Below, piece by piece: positions 35,964 to 44,880 of a DNA stretch of 64,000 nt. Positions within the stretch are counted from its first letter, which is position 1, and every line of letters begins with the position of its first letter. The stretch covers positions 1 through 64,000 of the forward strand of contig NZ_JADMKV010000017.1 of the NCBI RefSeq assembly GCF_015476545.1, in the 5' to 3' direction. This stretch comes from Methylobacter sp. BlB1. GTDB lineage: Bacteria > Pseudomonadota > Gammaproteobacteria > Methylococcales > Methylomonadaceae. The translations under genes and the position numbers were made by a program. A model generated the notes under the pieces. It saw nothing but the letters and a program-made list of their open reading frames with translations. It did no database searches and was not told the origin of the DNA.

Positions 35964-38960
35964 GTGAAAAAAAGTTCGTCAGTTGATCATACATTCCCTA
36001 TTGTGGGCATAGGCGCCTCGGCAGGCGGCCTGGAAGCCCTGCAAGAGTTTTTTGGAGCCATGCCGGCCGATAAAGAACTCGCTTTTGTCATCGTTGTGCA
36101 CTTAGACCCCAATCACGTCAGTCTGTTGCCCAACCTGTTGCAAAAACACACGACAATCAAAATCGCCCAGATTACTGACGGCCTGCAGGTTAAGCCGAAC
36201 AACATCTACATTATTCCGCCCAATAAAAGCCTGACTATTTTCAACGGAAAACTGCATCTGGCGGAGCTGGGGTCTCCCCGCTTCAGCCATTTGCCCATCG
36301 ATATTTTCTTCCGTTCGCTGGCTCAGGACCAGGGCGACAAGGCGATCGGCATTGTTCTATCGGGCACCGGCTCCGATGGCAGTCTGGGTTTGATGGAAAT
36401 CAAGGCGGCAAACGGGCTCGTGATCGTGCAGGATGAAGCGTCCGCTCAATATACCGGTATGCCGAAAAGCGCCATCAATACAGGCGTTGCCGATTTCATA
36501 CTGTCGCCCGACAAAATGCCGGCCCAACTCATCCAATATTCTCAGTACCGGGAGGGTATCAATGATCGCCACATCGTCCAATTACAGAATATCGACGTTT
36601 TTCTGCAAAAAATATTTTTTCTGATTCACAATCAGACCGGCCACGATTTCTCGATGTATAAAAAAAACACGATCTGCCGGCGCATCGAACGACGCATGCA
36701 ATTGCGGCAAATAAGCAATATGGCAGACTATGTCACTTTCTTGCAGAAAAACGAGCAGGAGATTGGCATCCTGGCCAACGAACTATTCATCGGCGTGACC
36801 AGTTTTTTCCGGGATACTGAAGCCTATGATGTGCTCCAGAGCAAGATTCTGCCGGCATTCCTCAACCAAAAGCCCAACAATTATACCCTGCGTGTCTGGG
36901 TTCCCGGCTGCAGCACAGGCGAAGAAGCCTATTCCATCGCGATCATTATTCAGGAATGCCTCGATAATATAAAACATGCCATCAACGTGCAGATTTTCGG
37001 CACCGATATTAATGAAAATGCCATTGAAAAAGCGCGCAGAGGGATTTACCTGTCCGGCATTGAAAACGTCGATATCAGCCCTGAGCGCCTCAAACGCTTT
37101 TTTATCAAGGAAGACAATAGCTACCGGATTAAGAAATCCATTCGGGAAATGGTGGTCTTCGCGCCCCAAAATATCATTAGCGATCCGCCTTTTACCAAGC
37201 TGGACATTATCAGTTGCAGAAATCTGCTGATTTATTTCAGATCGGAATTGCAAAGAAAAGTCCTGCAAACATTCCATTACAGCTTAAAAGAAGATGGCAT
37301 CATGTTTCTGGGCCCTTCAGAAACAACGGGGCAATCCGATCGTTTTTTCTCCGTACTGGACAAAAAATGGAAAGTTTTCCGTCGAACCCCTGTTGCCGAA
37401 ACGATTCCCAGATCCCTGCATCTCCTTGAATCACCGTCTCATTCGATGATCAACGACGATATGAAAATGCCCGACTCTATGCAGAAAGCAGAAGAATTAA
37501 GTATCATGCAACTGGTTGAAGCTATCCTCAGGCATAGCTCGGTGCCGCCCTGCGCGATTATCGACGCCAAGAGCAACATCATCTATGTGCATGGCAGGCT
37601 GGGCAAATATCTGGAACCTGCGGAGGGTAAAATCAGCGTCAATATTGTCGACATGGCTCGTTTCGGACTAAAAACGGAACTGGCGGCCGGGATTCGTCAG
37701 GCCTCCCAGAGCCGAAAAAAAGTACAGAAAAAAGTCTATGCCATCCAGCAGGATGGCAGCCAGATCAGTGTAGATATGACGATCAGCCCCATTATGGAGT
37801 TCTCGCCCATCCCTGGACTTATCATGGTGACTTTCGAAGATGTGTCGATGGAAAATCTGATAAAAACGGAAACAGCAAAGCTCTTGCCGACCACGGCGGA
37901 AGAAGTCGCAAAGCTGCAGCAGCAATTGGATTTCACTAAAGAAAGCCTGCAAACCACCATCGAAGAACTGGAAACCTCAAATGAAGAACTCAAATCGACC
38001 AACGAAGAGCTCCAGTCCACCAATGAGGAATTGCAGAGCACGAATGAAGAACTGGAAACGTCAAAAGAAGAATTGCAGTCGCTGAATGAAGAGGCCGTGA
38101 CCGTCAATGCGGAGCTGCAAAGCCGTATCGACGAATTGCAGACCGCCAATGACGATATGAAGAACCTGTTTGACAGCACGCAGGTTGCCACGCTGTTTCT
38201 GGACACCAAATTCTGTATCCGCCGTTTTACACCCAAAGTCAAGGAACTCATCAACTTGGAGGCCGGCGATGTCGGGCGCCCGATTGCCCATTTTTCCTCC
38301 TCTCTGCAAAATCCGGATTTGACGGGCCATGCCAGTGAAGTGCTGAGAACGCTCAGTAAGCATGAATCTGAAATCTGCGATGATCAAGGCCGCTGTTTTT
38401 GTGTACGCATCCTGCCCTATCGCACTACCAATAATGTCATTGATGGCGTAGTCATTACCTTTGAAGACATTACCGTTAGGAAAGAAGTCGAGCAAGCCCT
38501 CATCAATAACGAGAAACGCTATAAACGCATGATTGATTTCTGCCCCGTCCCGATGTGGGAAAACGATTTTTCCAAGGTTGCACAGACTTTACACGCGCTT
38601 CATGATCAAGGCGTAACTGATCTTGCCGCTTATCTGGATAAACATCCACAGGAGCTGAAAGAACTGTTAAAAAAAGTGCAGGTTTCGCATGTCAATAATG
38701 CGGCTATGGTGTTGTTCAGAGCCGGCGACAAGGAAAAGCTGGCATTAACTATCCAGGGATTACTTACCCGGCGTTCAATCCAGCCTTTTATAACGCAGCT
38801 GCTGGCCATCTGGGACAGAAAAGACAAGTTCAGCTTTGAATGCCATTGCGAAGACCTGCAGGGAAATCCATTAACTTTAAATCTGGAATGGGCGGTCCCC
38901 ACGGATGAGGACCGGTTAAATTACGACAACGTGATTGTCGCGTTGCCACGCTTACGTTAG
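35964..38960 (+). CDS. CheB-CheR fusion with PAS domains
   Basis: This 998-residue signalling protein has, in order, a CheB methylesterase domain (residues about 10-190, GIGASAGGLEAL, HLDPNHVS, LSGTGSDGSLG), a CheR N-terminal domain and SAM methyltransferase domain (about 205-475, WVPGCSTGEEAYS and SCRNLLIYF), and a PAS-like segment (about 500-640). A long coiled coil of repeated EELQSTNEELQSTN units (about 645-715) leads to one or two PAS domains up to the end. Both methylation activities look intact. It begins with GTG, is 31 bp from the hybrid kinase and probably works with it. The target is not a classic chemoreceptor in this window. Confidence 0.9.
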   Translation: MKKSSSVDHTFPIVGIGASAGGLEALQEFFGAMPADKELAFVIVVHLDPNHVSLLPNLLQKHTTIKIAQITDGLQVKPNNIYIIPPNKSLTIFNGKLHLAELGSPRFSHLPIDIFFRSLAQDQGDKAIGIVLSGTGSDGSLGLMEIKAANGLVIVQDEASAQYTGMPKSAINTGVADFILSPDKMPAQLIQYSQYREGINDRHIVQLQNIDVFLQKIFFLIHNQTGHDFSMYKKNTICRRIERRMQLRQISNMADYVTFLQKNEQEIGILANELFIGVTSFFRDTEAYDVLQSKILPAFLNQKPNNYTLRVWVPGCSTGEEAYSIAIIIQECLDNIKHAINVQIFGTDINENAIEKARRGIYLSGIENVDISPERLKRFFIKEDNSYRIKKSIREMVVFAPQNIISDPPFTKLDIISCRNLLIYFRSELQRKVLQTFHYSLKEDGIMFLGPSETTGQSDRFFSVLDKKWKVFRRTPVAETIPRSLHLLESPSHSMINDDMKMPDSMQKAEELSIMQLVEAILRHSSVPPCAIIDAKSNIIYVHGRLGKYLEPAEGKISVNIVDMARFGLKTELAAGIRQASQSRKKVQKKVYAIQQDGSQISVDMTISPIMEFSPIPGLIMVTFEDVSMENLIKTETAKLLPTTAEEVAKLQQQLDFTKESLQTTIEELETSNEELKSTNEELQSTNEELQSTNEELETSKEELQSLNEEAVTVNAELQSRIDELQTANDDMKNLFDSTQVATLFLDTKFCIRRFTPKVKELINLEAGDVGRPIAHFSSSLQNPDLTGHASEVLRTLSKHESEICDDQGRCFCVRILPYRTTNNVIDGVVITFEDITVRKEVEQALINNEKRYKRMIDFCPVPMWENDFSKVAQTLHALHDQGVTDLAAYLDKHPQELKELLKKVQVSHVNNAAMVLFRAGDKEKLALTIQGLLTRRSIQPFITQLLAIWDRKDKFSFECHCEDLQGNPLTLNLEWAVPTDEDRLNYDNVIVALPRLR

Positions 38961-38991
38961 CAGCACATATCGACGTATCGGGGTTAAGCTT

Positions 38992-41046
38992 ATGTTAAAC
39001 AAAGTGGATAAATTCTATGAATTGAGGCGGCGGGCGAAAGAGCTATTAACTGCACATCATCCATCATCAGCTCCCTATTCAATGGAAGAACTCCTTAACC
39101 TGTTGCAGGAATTGGATACGCACCGGATCGAACTGGAATTACAAAACGACGAGCTGCTCAAAACCCAACAACAACTTCAGGAAACAACGCAGGAATATCT
39201 CGATTTTTATCATTATTCCCCGGTCGGCTACCTCACTCTCAACAGTGAAGGCATCATTCTTAAAGCCAACATGACGCTACGCGGCCTGTTCGGCATTGAA
39301 CAAAAAGCCATTATCAATAAGCCTTTTTCCGATTTTGTGCTGGACCTCGACCAGGATGTCTTATATTTCTATCGTCAGGCCTTGTTAAACCATAAAAGCG
39401 TCCAAAGCTGCGAATTGCGTTTGCGCAGAAGTGATGGCCAAACGGTATGGGTTAAGCTGTCTGGCTTGTCTCAAAAAGCCCAGCGAGGGCATCATTTCAG
39501 GCTGGCAGTCACAGACATCCATGAATTAAAGGAAACGGAAGCACTGCTGAGCGAAAATGAAGCGGATTTGCGCGCCATTTTCGATAGCGTCATCGCTGGT
39601 ATTATCAGAGTTAATGAGCGCGGCTTCATCGAATCGGCCAATGCCGCTGCCGAGAGTATTTTCGGCTTTTCCACTGCGGAAATGATCGACAGCCCTATCA
39701 GCGGATTAATGCCCAAACTCGACTGGAAGGCATATGAAGCTCAACTGGCTTGCCGTAAAGACGATTGCAAAGATCAGATTGCCGGCATCCGGCAAGAGCT
39801 GGAGGGCCTTAGAAAAGACGGTTCGCTGTTTCCGGTAGATATCGGCATCAGTGAAATCGGCAATGGCAAATCCCGTGACTTCATTATCACTATCCATGAC
39901 ATCACCGAACGCAAGCAGATGGAAATAGCGCTTCGGCAAGCCGATCATCAGAAAAATGAATTTCTGGCCATGCTGGGACACGAACTCAGAAATCCTCTGG
40001 CCCCTATCCGCAATGCCGTGCAGGTGTTGAAAACTCAAGGTTCCGTGAACCCCACGCTGGACTGGTGCGGCAAGATCATCGACCGGCAGGTCAATCATAT
40101 GGCATTATTGCTCGACGATTTGCTGGACGTAGCTCGCATCATGCGGGACAAAATCACGCTTAAGATTGACCTTGTCGACTGCAACGAGATTATAGACAGT
40201 GCCGTAGAAATCAACTTGCCGCTGATACAGTCCCGCCAACAGGAGCTGGTCGTTTCCCGCCCGGAAACACCGATATGGATCGAAGGTGATCGTGTCCGAT
40301 TGACTCAGGCGCTGTCCAATCTGTTGAACAACGCCACCAAGTACACTGATGAGAAAGGCAGGATCATCCTGAAGGTGATGCAGGAAAATGGCGGCTTGGT
40401 GATTAAAGTACAAGACAACGGATCAGGCATTCCGCCGGAGATACTGCCTCACATTTTTGACCTTTTTACTCAGGCCGACTCTTCTTTGGCCCGATCCCAA
40501 GGCGGTCTAGGCATCGGACTTACGCTGGCGCGCAGATTGGTCGAAATGCATGGAGGAACGATCAGTGCATCCAGTGCGGGCAGTCAGCAGGGTAGTGAAT
40601 TCATTATGCGTCTGCCATTATCCGATGCGTCTGCGGCTGTCGAATCAACACAAACCGACACTGCTCTGCTAAAAGACAGGCTGCGTATCTTACTGATAGA
40701 TGATAATGCCGATGTCGCGGAAAGTCTTGCCCTCCTGCTGCAGATAGAAGGGCACGAGGTCGATACTGCAGACTGCGGCTTAAAAGGCATAGAAAAAGCA
40801 CAGGCTTTCCGGCCTCAAGCTGTCCTGCTGGACATCGGCCTTCCTGATATTAGTGGTTATGAAGTTGCCAGACGGTTGCGCGAGTTGCCGGAAACACGAC
40901 AAGCGTGCTTAGTCGCCATCAGCGGATATGGACAGCCTGAAGATCACGAGCAGTCAAAGTCCGCCGGCTTCGACCATCATCTGCTTAAACCAGTAGATCC
41001 CTCGAATTTATTTGCTTTGTTGGCGACTTTAAAGAACCAAACCTAA
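38992..41046 (+). CDS. PAS-containing hybrid histidine kinase
   Basis: The start at 38992 (MLNKVDKFYELRRRAKELL) has GGGG upstream and avoids overlap with the previous gene. The 684-residue soluble protein has a short coiled coil, two PAS domains (about residues 60-185 and 190-310), a HisKA box with the phospho-His in FLAMLGHELRNPLAPIRNA, an ATPase domain (LLNNATKYT, DNGSGIPPEI, GGLGIGLTLARRL) and a C-terminal receiver with the phospho-Asp in AVLLDIGLPDISG. Output must pass to another regulator. The pairing with the CheB-CheR fusion suggests a joint methylation and phosphorylation pathway. Confidence 0.92.
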   Translation: MLNKVDKFYELRRRAKELLTAHHPSSAPYSMEELLNLLQELDTHRIELELQNDELLKTQQQLQETTQEYLDFYHYSPVGYLTLNSEGIILKANMTLRGLFGIEQKAIINKPFSDFVLDLDQDVLYFYRQALLNHKSVQSCELRLRRSDGQTVWVKLSGLSQKAQRGHHFRLAVTDIHELKETEALLSENEADLRAIFDSVIAGIIRVNERGFIESANAAAESIFGFSTAEMIDSPISGLMPKLDWKAYEAQLACRKDDCKDQIAGIRQELEGLRKDGSLFPVDIGISEIGNGKSRDFIITIHDITERKQMEIALRQADHQKNEFLAMLGHELRNPLAPIRNAVQVLKTQGSVNPTLDWCGKIIDRQVNHMALLLDDLLDVARIMRDKITLKIDLVDCNEIIDSAVEINLPLIQSRQQELVVSRPETPIWIEGDRVRLTQALSNLLNNATKYTDEKGRIILKVMQENGGLVIKVQDNGSGIPPEILPHIFDLFTQADSSLARSQGGLGIGLTLARRLVEMHGGTISASSAGSQQGSEFIMRLPLSDASAAVESTQTDTALLKDRLRILLIDDNADVAESLALLLQIEGHEVDTADCGLKGIEKAQAFRPQAVLLDIGLPDISGYEVARRLRELPETRQACLVAISGYGQPEDHEQSKSAGFDHHLLKPVDPSNLFALLATLKNQT

Positions 41047-41081
41047 ATTTTTGGCAGTTATTAAGCATCACTGTGCCGCCT

Positions 41082-41501
41082 CTAGTTATCGCTTTCAAGC
41101 CGCTTGCCAAGGCTAACGACATTATCATTTTTATAGCCTATCGCCTCGTAGAACTTGATCACGTCAGTATTAGTCTGGCGAACCTGAAGATTTATTTTGG
41201 GGCAGCCTTTCTGCTTGATGAGCCCTTCAACAAACGCCACGAGCTGACGGCCGTAGCCTTTTCGCTGATGCGCCGGCGCAACAGCCAGATAGTTGATCCA
41301 GCCCCGGTGGCCTTCATAGCCGCCCATGACCGTTGCGATAATACCGCCTGCTATCTCGCCGACAATGAACAGATCCGGGTCCACTTTCAACTTTCTCTGG
41401 ATGTCCTTGTAGGGATCGTTCCACGGCACAACCAGATTGCACTCATGCCATAGCTTGACAACACTATCTTGGTCTTTCGCCTCAAACGTCCGTATTTGCA
41501 T
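41082..41501 (-). CDS. ypeA: GNAT acetyltransferase (YpeA-like)
   Basis: The 139-residue protein is a GCN5-related N-acetyltransferase with the acetyl-CoA motif AVAPAHQRKGYGRQLVAF and the C-terminal NTDVIKFYEAIGYK. Length and sequence resemble YpeA/YhbS-type enzymes whose substrates are mostly unknown. It is convergent with the hybrid kinase gene, about 35 bp apart, and shows no operon partner. Acetyl transfer to a protein or small amine is inferred only from the family. Confidence 0.85.
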   Translation of the reverse strand: MQIRTFEAKDQDSVVKLWHECNLVVPWNDPYKDIQRKLKVDPDLFIVGEIAGGIIATVMGGYEGHRGWINYLAVAPAHQRKGYGRQLVAFVEGLIKQKGCPKINLQVRQTNTDVIKFYEAIGYKNDNVVSLGKRLESDN

Positions 41502-41682
41502 AGACTGACTCCTGATGACAGCTAACCTGGCGCATCCGGCCCGTTGGCCCCGTTATCGCTAAAATAAAATGTTTCATTATTCACCTGCCTTGATCAACAA
41601 ATTGCCGACCTGAAAAGTGCGCGCCTCGCCAAGAACGCTTACCCGCCTGTTAAATTCATGGACAAAAACGTGCTTTAGCCCT

Positions 41683-41712
41683 GCGGCAATCTGTCACGCG
41701 ACAATCTGCCAC
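41683..41712 (+). repeat. Tandem 15-bp direct repeat upstream of sRNA-like locus 2
   Basis: GCGGCAATCTGTCAC (41683-41697) is followed directly by GCGACAATCTGCCAC (41698-41712). The second unit is identical to the second unit at 33973-33987. The distance to the -10 box is again exactly 27 bp, which argues for functional binding sites rather than chance. Confidence 0.75.
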
Positions 41713-41745
41713 ATTCCAGCACTTATCATTTGCCGCTAATATACT

Positions 41746-41829
41746 CTCAATTCTTGAGATGCGATCTCGTATAGAGACTTTAGAATTATATCCTTCTTCA
41801 AATGCGGCTTTAACGGCCGCATTTTTTTT
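41746..41829 (+). ncRNA. Candidate small RNA gene, copy 2
   Basis: A -10 box TATACT (41740-41745) precedes CTCAATTCTTGAGATGC, identical to copy 1 for 17 bases, then a short TCTC...GAGA stem and the block TAGAGACTTTAGAATTAT, identical for 18 bases. A variable pyrimidine-rich stretch comes next, then a terminator stem (ATGCGGCT/GGCCGCAT, 41802-41822, one G-U pair) and eight T. The stem thus survives a base change. The locus lies in a 605-bp gap (41502-42106) with no gene on the same strand, so it is not simply a terminator of a neighbour. Start near 41752 is inferred. Confidence 0.62.
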
Positions 41830-42106
41830 GCCTGCCGTTTTTGCTCCGTAAGCTTGAACCGCCTGTCCGCGCCTACTGATGCGTTTATCCTGACTTAATA
41901 AGGCATAGCCCCTACTTGCGTTTTTTCTACCAATAAGTTTATCCTGATAACCGCTGATCAGGCATGATCTTCTGGACGGCATTTTTGCCATGCGGCAAGG
42001 CGCGTGCGCCCTTTTGCCAAGACAAAATATTTTGGTATTTTTTCTGGCATTGTTAATAATATCGATTATTTTCTTGTAACGTCGCAACAAGCATTGAGGT
42101 AACACC

Positions 42107-42406
42107 ATGACAACAGTAGCAGACCCTATTATTGGAAGCTGGTATAAAGACGTAGAGAACAATCTGATGTTTAAAGTCGTTGCGATTGAAGAAAGCGACG
42201 ATTCAATCGAAGTCCAATATTATAACGGCGATATCGGCGAATACGATCATGACAGCTGGTATAACTCGACCTTTGATTATATCGAGGACCCAGAGGACTG
42301 GAGCGCGCCGTTTGACGATCTCGAAAACGACGATCTGGGTTATACGGACCCTGACGACCATCGGCCTAGCCCTGACGATATGGATATCGAAGATTATCTG
42401 GATTAA
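42107..42406 (+). CDS. Small acidic protein (DUF6763-like)
   Basis: The 99-residue protein is strongly acidic (tail DDLGYTDPDDHRPSPDDMD) with a compact beta-rich N-terminal part (PIIGSWYKDVENNLMFKVVA) in which Trp and Tyr recur. I place it in a small conserved gammaproteobacterial family (DUF6763, from memory) without known function. A GAGGT ribosome site precedes the ATG. It is 15 bp from the P-loop ATPase gene, so the two are probably co-transcribed. Confidence 0.75.
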   Translation: MTTVADPIIGSWYKDVENNLMFKVVAIEESDDSIEVQYYNGDIGEYDHDSWYNSTFDYIEDPEDWSAPFDDLENDDLGYTDPDDHRPSPDDMDIEDYLD

Positions 42407-42421
42407 TTAGGAATTTATCAC

Positions 42422-43273
42422 ATGAAAATGAGTCCCCGGGAATTCCTGGACTGGCAAACGAAAAGAGTTACCCTGCTGGCAATGTCCGGTGCGGGGAAAA
42501 CCACGCTGGCTAATAAGCTGCCGAAATCCAAATGGTTTCACTATTCCGGCGACTATCGGATAGGCACGAAATACCTGGAAGAGCCGATCCTGGACAATAT
42601 CAAGCGCCAGGCCATGCGTGTGCCGTTCCTGCGCGAGTTGCTGCTGTCCGATTCCATTTATATCGCCAACAAGATAACCGTGGACAACCTCGCGCCTGTA
42701 TCGACTTTTCTCGGCAAACTTGGGAATCCCGAACTGGGCGGTTTATCCTTACAGGAGTTCAAGCGCCGGCAAAAACTGCATCATCAGGCTGAAATCGCAG
42801 CCATGAATGATGTGCCGGAGTTTATTCACAAGGCTGAAGACATCTACGGCTACAAGCACTTCATCAATGACGCCGGCGGCAGCGTTTGCGAACTGGACAG
42901 CCCGGAAGTGCTGGAGACCCTGGCCCAAAATACCTTGATCATCTATATCAAAATTCCGCCGGCCATGGAGCAGATCATCATCGAGCGCGCCAAAACCGAT
43001 CCCAAGCCGCTCTATTACCGGGAAGCGTTTCTTGATGAAAAGCTGGCCGAATTCATGTCGCTGCATGGCTACGCTGATCCTAATGCCATACCGCCCAATG
43101 AATTTGTCACCTGGGTTTTCCCTGAATTGTTCAAATCCCGTCTGCCCCGCTATGAAGCGATCGCCGAACAGTATGGCTATACCGTCGACGCGCGCGATGT
43201 CGCCGAAGTGAAAGACGAAGACGACTTTATCAGATTGATTGCCGATGCGATTGCCAGGCAGCAATCCAATTAA
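42422..43273 (+). CDS. P-loop ATPase/kinase-like protein of unknown function
   Basis: The 283-residue soluble protein opens with a Walker A motif (LLAMSGAGKTTLANKL, about residue 18-33) followed by a segment like a nucleotide kinase. It has an INDAGGSVCELDSPEVLETL part and an alpha-helical C-terminal half. I recognise it as a conserved ATPase-like family but no function is established. It sits between the acidic small protein and metA (12 bp), suggesting a shared operon. A phosphotransfer or chaperone-like role would be guesswork. Confidence 0.75.
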   Translation: MKMSPREFLDWQTKRVTLLAMSGAGKTTLANKLPKSKWFHYSGDYRIGTKYLEEPILDNIKRQAMRVPFLRELLLSDSIYIANKITVDNLAPVSTFLGKLGNPELGGLSLQEFKRRQKLHHQAEIAAMNDVPEFIHKAEDIYGYKHFINDAGGSVCELDSPEVLETLAQNTLIIYIKIPPAMEQIIIERAKTDPKPLYYREAFLDEKLAEFMSLHGYADPNAIPPNEFVTWVFPELFKSRLPRYEAIAEQYGYTVDARDVAEVKDEDDFIRLIADAIARQQSN

Positions 43274-43285
43274 CGAAGAAAAACT

Positions 43286-44350
43286 ATGCCATTAGTCGCT
43301 CACTCTGACTTACCGACTTTCCAGCGTCTTCGAGAAGAAGGCGAAGAAATCCTGGCGCCGGACCGCGCCAGTCATCAAGACATACGGGAGATGCATATCG
43401 GCCTGCTCAATATGATGCCCGACGCTGCGCTGGAAGCCACGGAAAGACAATTTTTCCGGTTAGTCGGCGCTTGCAATCAGATCACGCAATTCCATGTTCA
43501 TCCATTCACGATCGATGGCCTGCCCAGAGGCCCCGAGGCGCAAGCCCACATCGACAAATATTATGAGCCATTTGAAAAAATCAAACAGGATGGCCTGGAC
43601 GCATTGATCATCAGCGGCGCTAACGTGACTCATCCGAGATTGCCTGAAGAGGACTTCTGGCAGCCGCTAACGGAGGTGTTTTCCTGGGCCAAGGAAAACG
43701 TAACCTCGGTGCTCTGCTCCTGCCTCGCCACGCATGCCTTGATCCAATACTGTTATGGCATAGAGCGTACGCGCCTGCCGGCCAAGCGTTGGGGCGTCTT
43801 TGCGCATAAAGTCACCGATCGCAAGCACCCGTTAGTGGCTGAAATCAATACCCGCTTTGACGTGCCGCATTCCCGTTTCAACGAAATATTCCAGAGCGAT
43901 ATGGAACAGCATGGGCTCAAGGTCCTGGTTGTCAGCAAGGAAGCCGGCGCACATTTGGCCGTCAGCCCGGACGGCTTCCGCATCGTTTATTTTCAGGGCC
44001 ATCCTGAATACGACGACATCAGCCTGCTGAAAGAATACAAACGGGAAGTCATGCGTTTTTATCGGGCCGAAATCGATGAATACCCGCCTTTCCCCGAGAA
44101 TTATTTCAATACTTATGTCCGGCAGGTATTTACCGACTACGAACAACATGTCAGATCCGCCAGAAAAACCGGCCGATCGCTGGATGTCTTTCCCGAAGCG
44201 TTGGTTCTGGAACATATCGACAACACCTGGCGCGACACGGCCAAAGCCGTATTCAACAACTGGCTGGGAAAAGTTTATCAATTGACCAACCAGGATCGGC
44301 GCCTACCCTTTATGGACGGCATCGATCCTGAAAATCCTTTAGGGCTTTAA
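43286..44350 (+). CDS. metA: Homoserine O-succinyltransferase
   Basis: MetA acylates homoserine in the first committed step of methionine synthesis. The 354-residue protein has the MetA fold: HIGLLNMMPDAALEATERQF, the catalytic Cys146 in the segment LCSCLATHALIQYCYG, a WGVFAHKV stretch and the GHPEYD motif with the catalytic His. It is longer than E. coli MetA (309) by a C-terminal tail. Acyl donor (succinyl versus acetyl) cannot be decided by eye. Its stop is directly followed by the guanine deaminase start. Confidence 0.9.
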   Translation: MPLVAHSDLPTFQRLREEGEEILAPDRASHQDIREMHIGLLNMMPDAALEATERQFFRLVGACNQITQFHVHPFTIDGLPRGPEAQAHIDKYYEPFEKIKQDGLDALIISGANVTHPRLPEEDFWQPLTEVFSWAKENVTSVLCSCLATHALIQYCYGIERTRLPAKRWGVFAHKVTDRKHPLVAEINTRFDVPHSRFNEIFQSDMEQHGLKVLVVSKEAGAHLAVSPDGFRIVYFQGHPEYDDISLLKEYKREVMRFYRAEIDEYPPFPENYFNTYVRQVFTDYEQHVRSARKTGRSLDVFPEALVLEHIDNTWRDTAKAVFNNWLGKVYQLTNQDRRLPFMDGIDPENPLGL

Positions 44351-44818
44351 ATGCACGAGGAATTTTTGCGGCAAGCCATCGATCTGGCCGTCAACAATGC
44401 GATTACCGGCGCAGGCGGTCCCTACGGCGCGGTCGTCGTAAAAGACGACCAGGTGATTGCGGCCAGCGCCAACGGCGTTACCCGTACAATGGACCCGACG
44501 GCGCATGCCGAGATCATGGCCATCCGCATGGCCTGTAAAAAATTGAATGACTTTCAGTTGCGCGGCTGCATTCTGTACACCAGCTGCGAGCCCTGCCCTA
44601 TGTGTCTGGGCGCCATTTACTGGGCCAGGATGGAAAGAGTGTATTTCGGCTGCACGCGGCATGAAGCCGCTGCCGCCAATTTTGACGACAGCTTCATTTA
44701 TGATGAGATTGCCGTGTCGCCGTCCGAGCGTAAAATCGCCATGCTGCATTTAGACCTGCCCAATGCCCGGCAACCGTTTGACATCTGGATGAAAAACAAC
44801 CTCAAGGTGCCTTATTAA
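44351..44818 (+). CDS. guaD: Guanine deaminase (CDA fold)
   Basis: The 155-residue zinc enzyme converts guanine to xanthine. It shows the HAE zinc and proton-shuttle motif (DPTAHAEIMAIRMACK) and the PCPMCLGAIYWAR zinc Cys motif. The closing NFDDSFIYDEIAVSPSERK is close to the small B. subtilis GuaD, which separates it from tRNA adenosine deaminase TadA. No base separates it from the metA stop, so it is translated from the same mRNA. The link to methionine synthesis is not obvious. Confidence 0.87.
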   Translation: MHEEFLRQAIDLAVNNAITGAGGPYGAVVVKDDQVIAASANGVTRTMDPTAHAEIMAIRMACKKLNDFQLRGCILYTSCEPCPMCLGAIYWARMERVYFGCTRHEAAAANFDDSFIYDEIAVSPSERKIAMLHLDLPNARQPFDIWMKNNLKVPY

Positions 44819-44880
44819 GCACTCTTGGACAAAGGTTTGGAAAGGACGACCGGCTCGGACGCCCTTATCTTTTACTTTAG

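Noticed and set aside
37960-38110. Short tandem repeats in DNA as a possible repeat array
   Set aside because: They encode in-frame heptads of a coiled coil in the CheB-CheR fusion and are a normal feature of that family, not a CRISPR or mobile repeat.
41656-42162. 168-codon minus-strand open frame
   Set aside because: It runs antisense through the second sRNA-like locus and its terminator, overlaps the start of the acidic protein gene, has no ribosome site and an unnatural Lys/Arg/Cys-rich composition.
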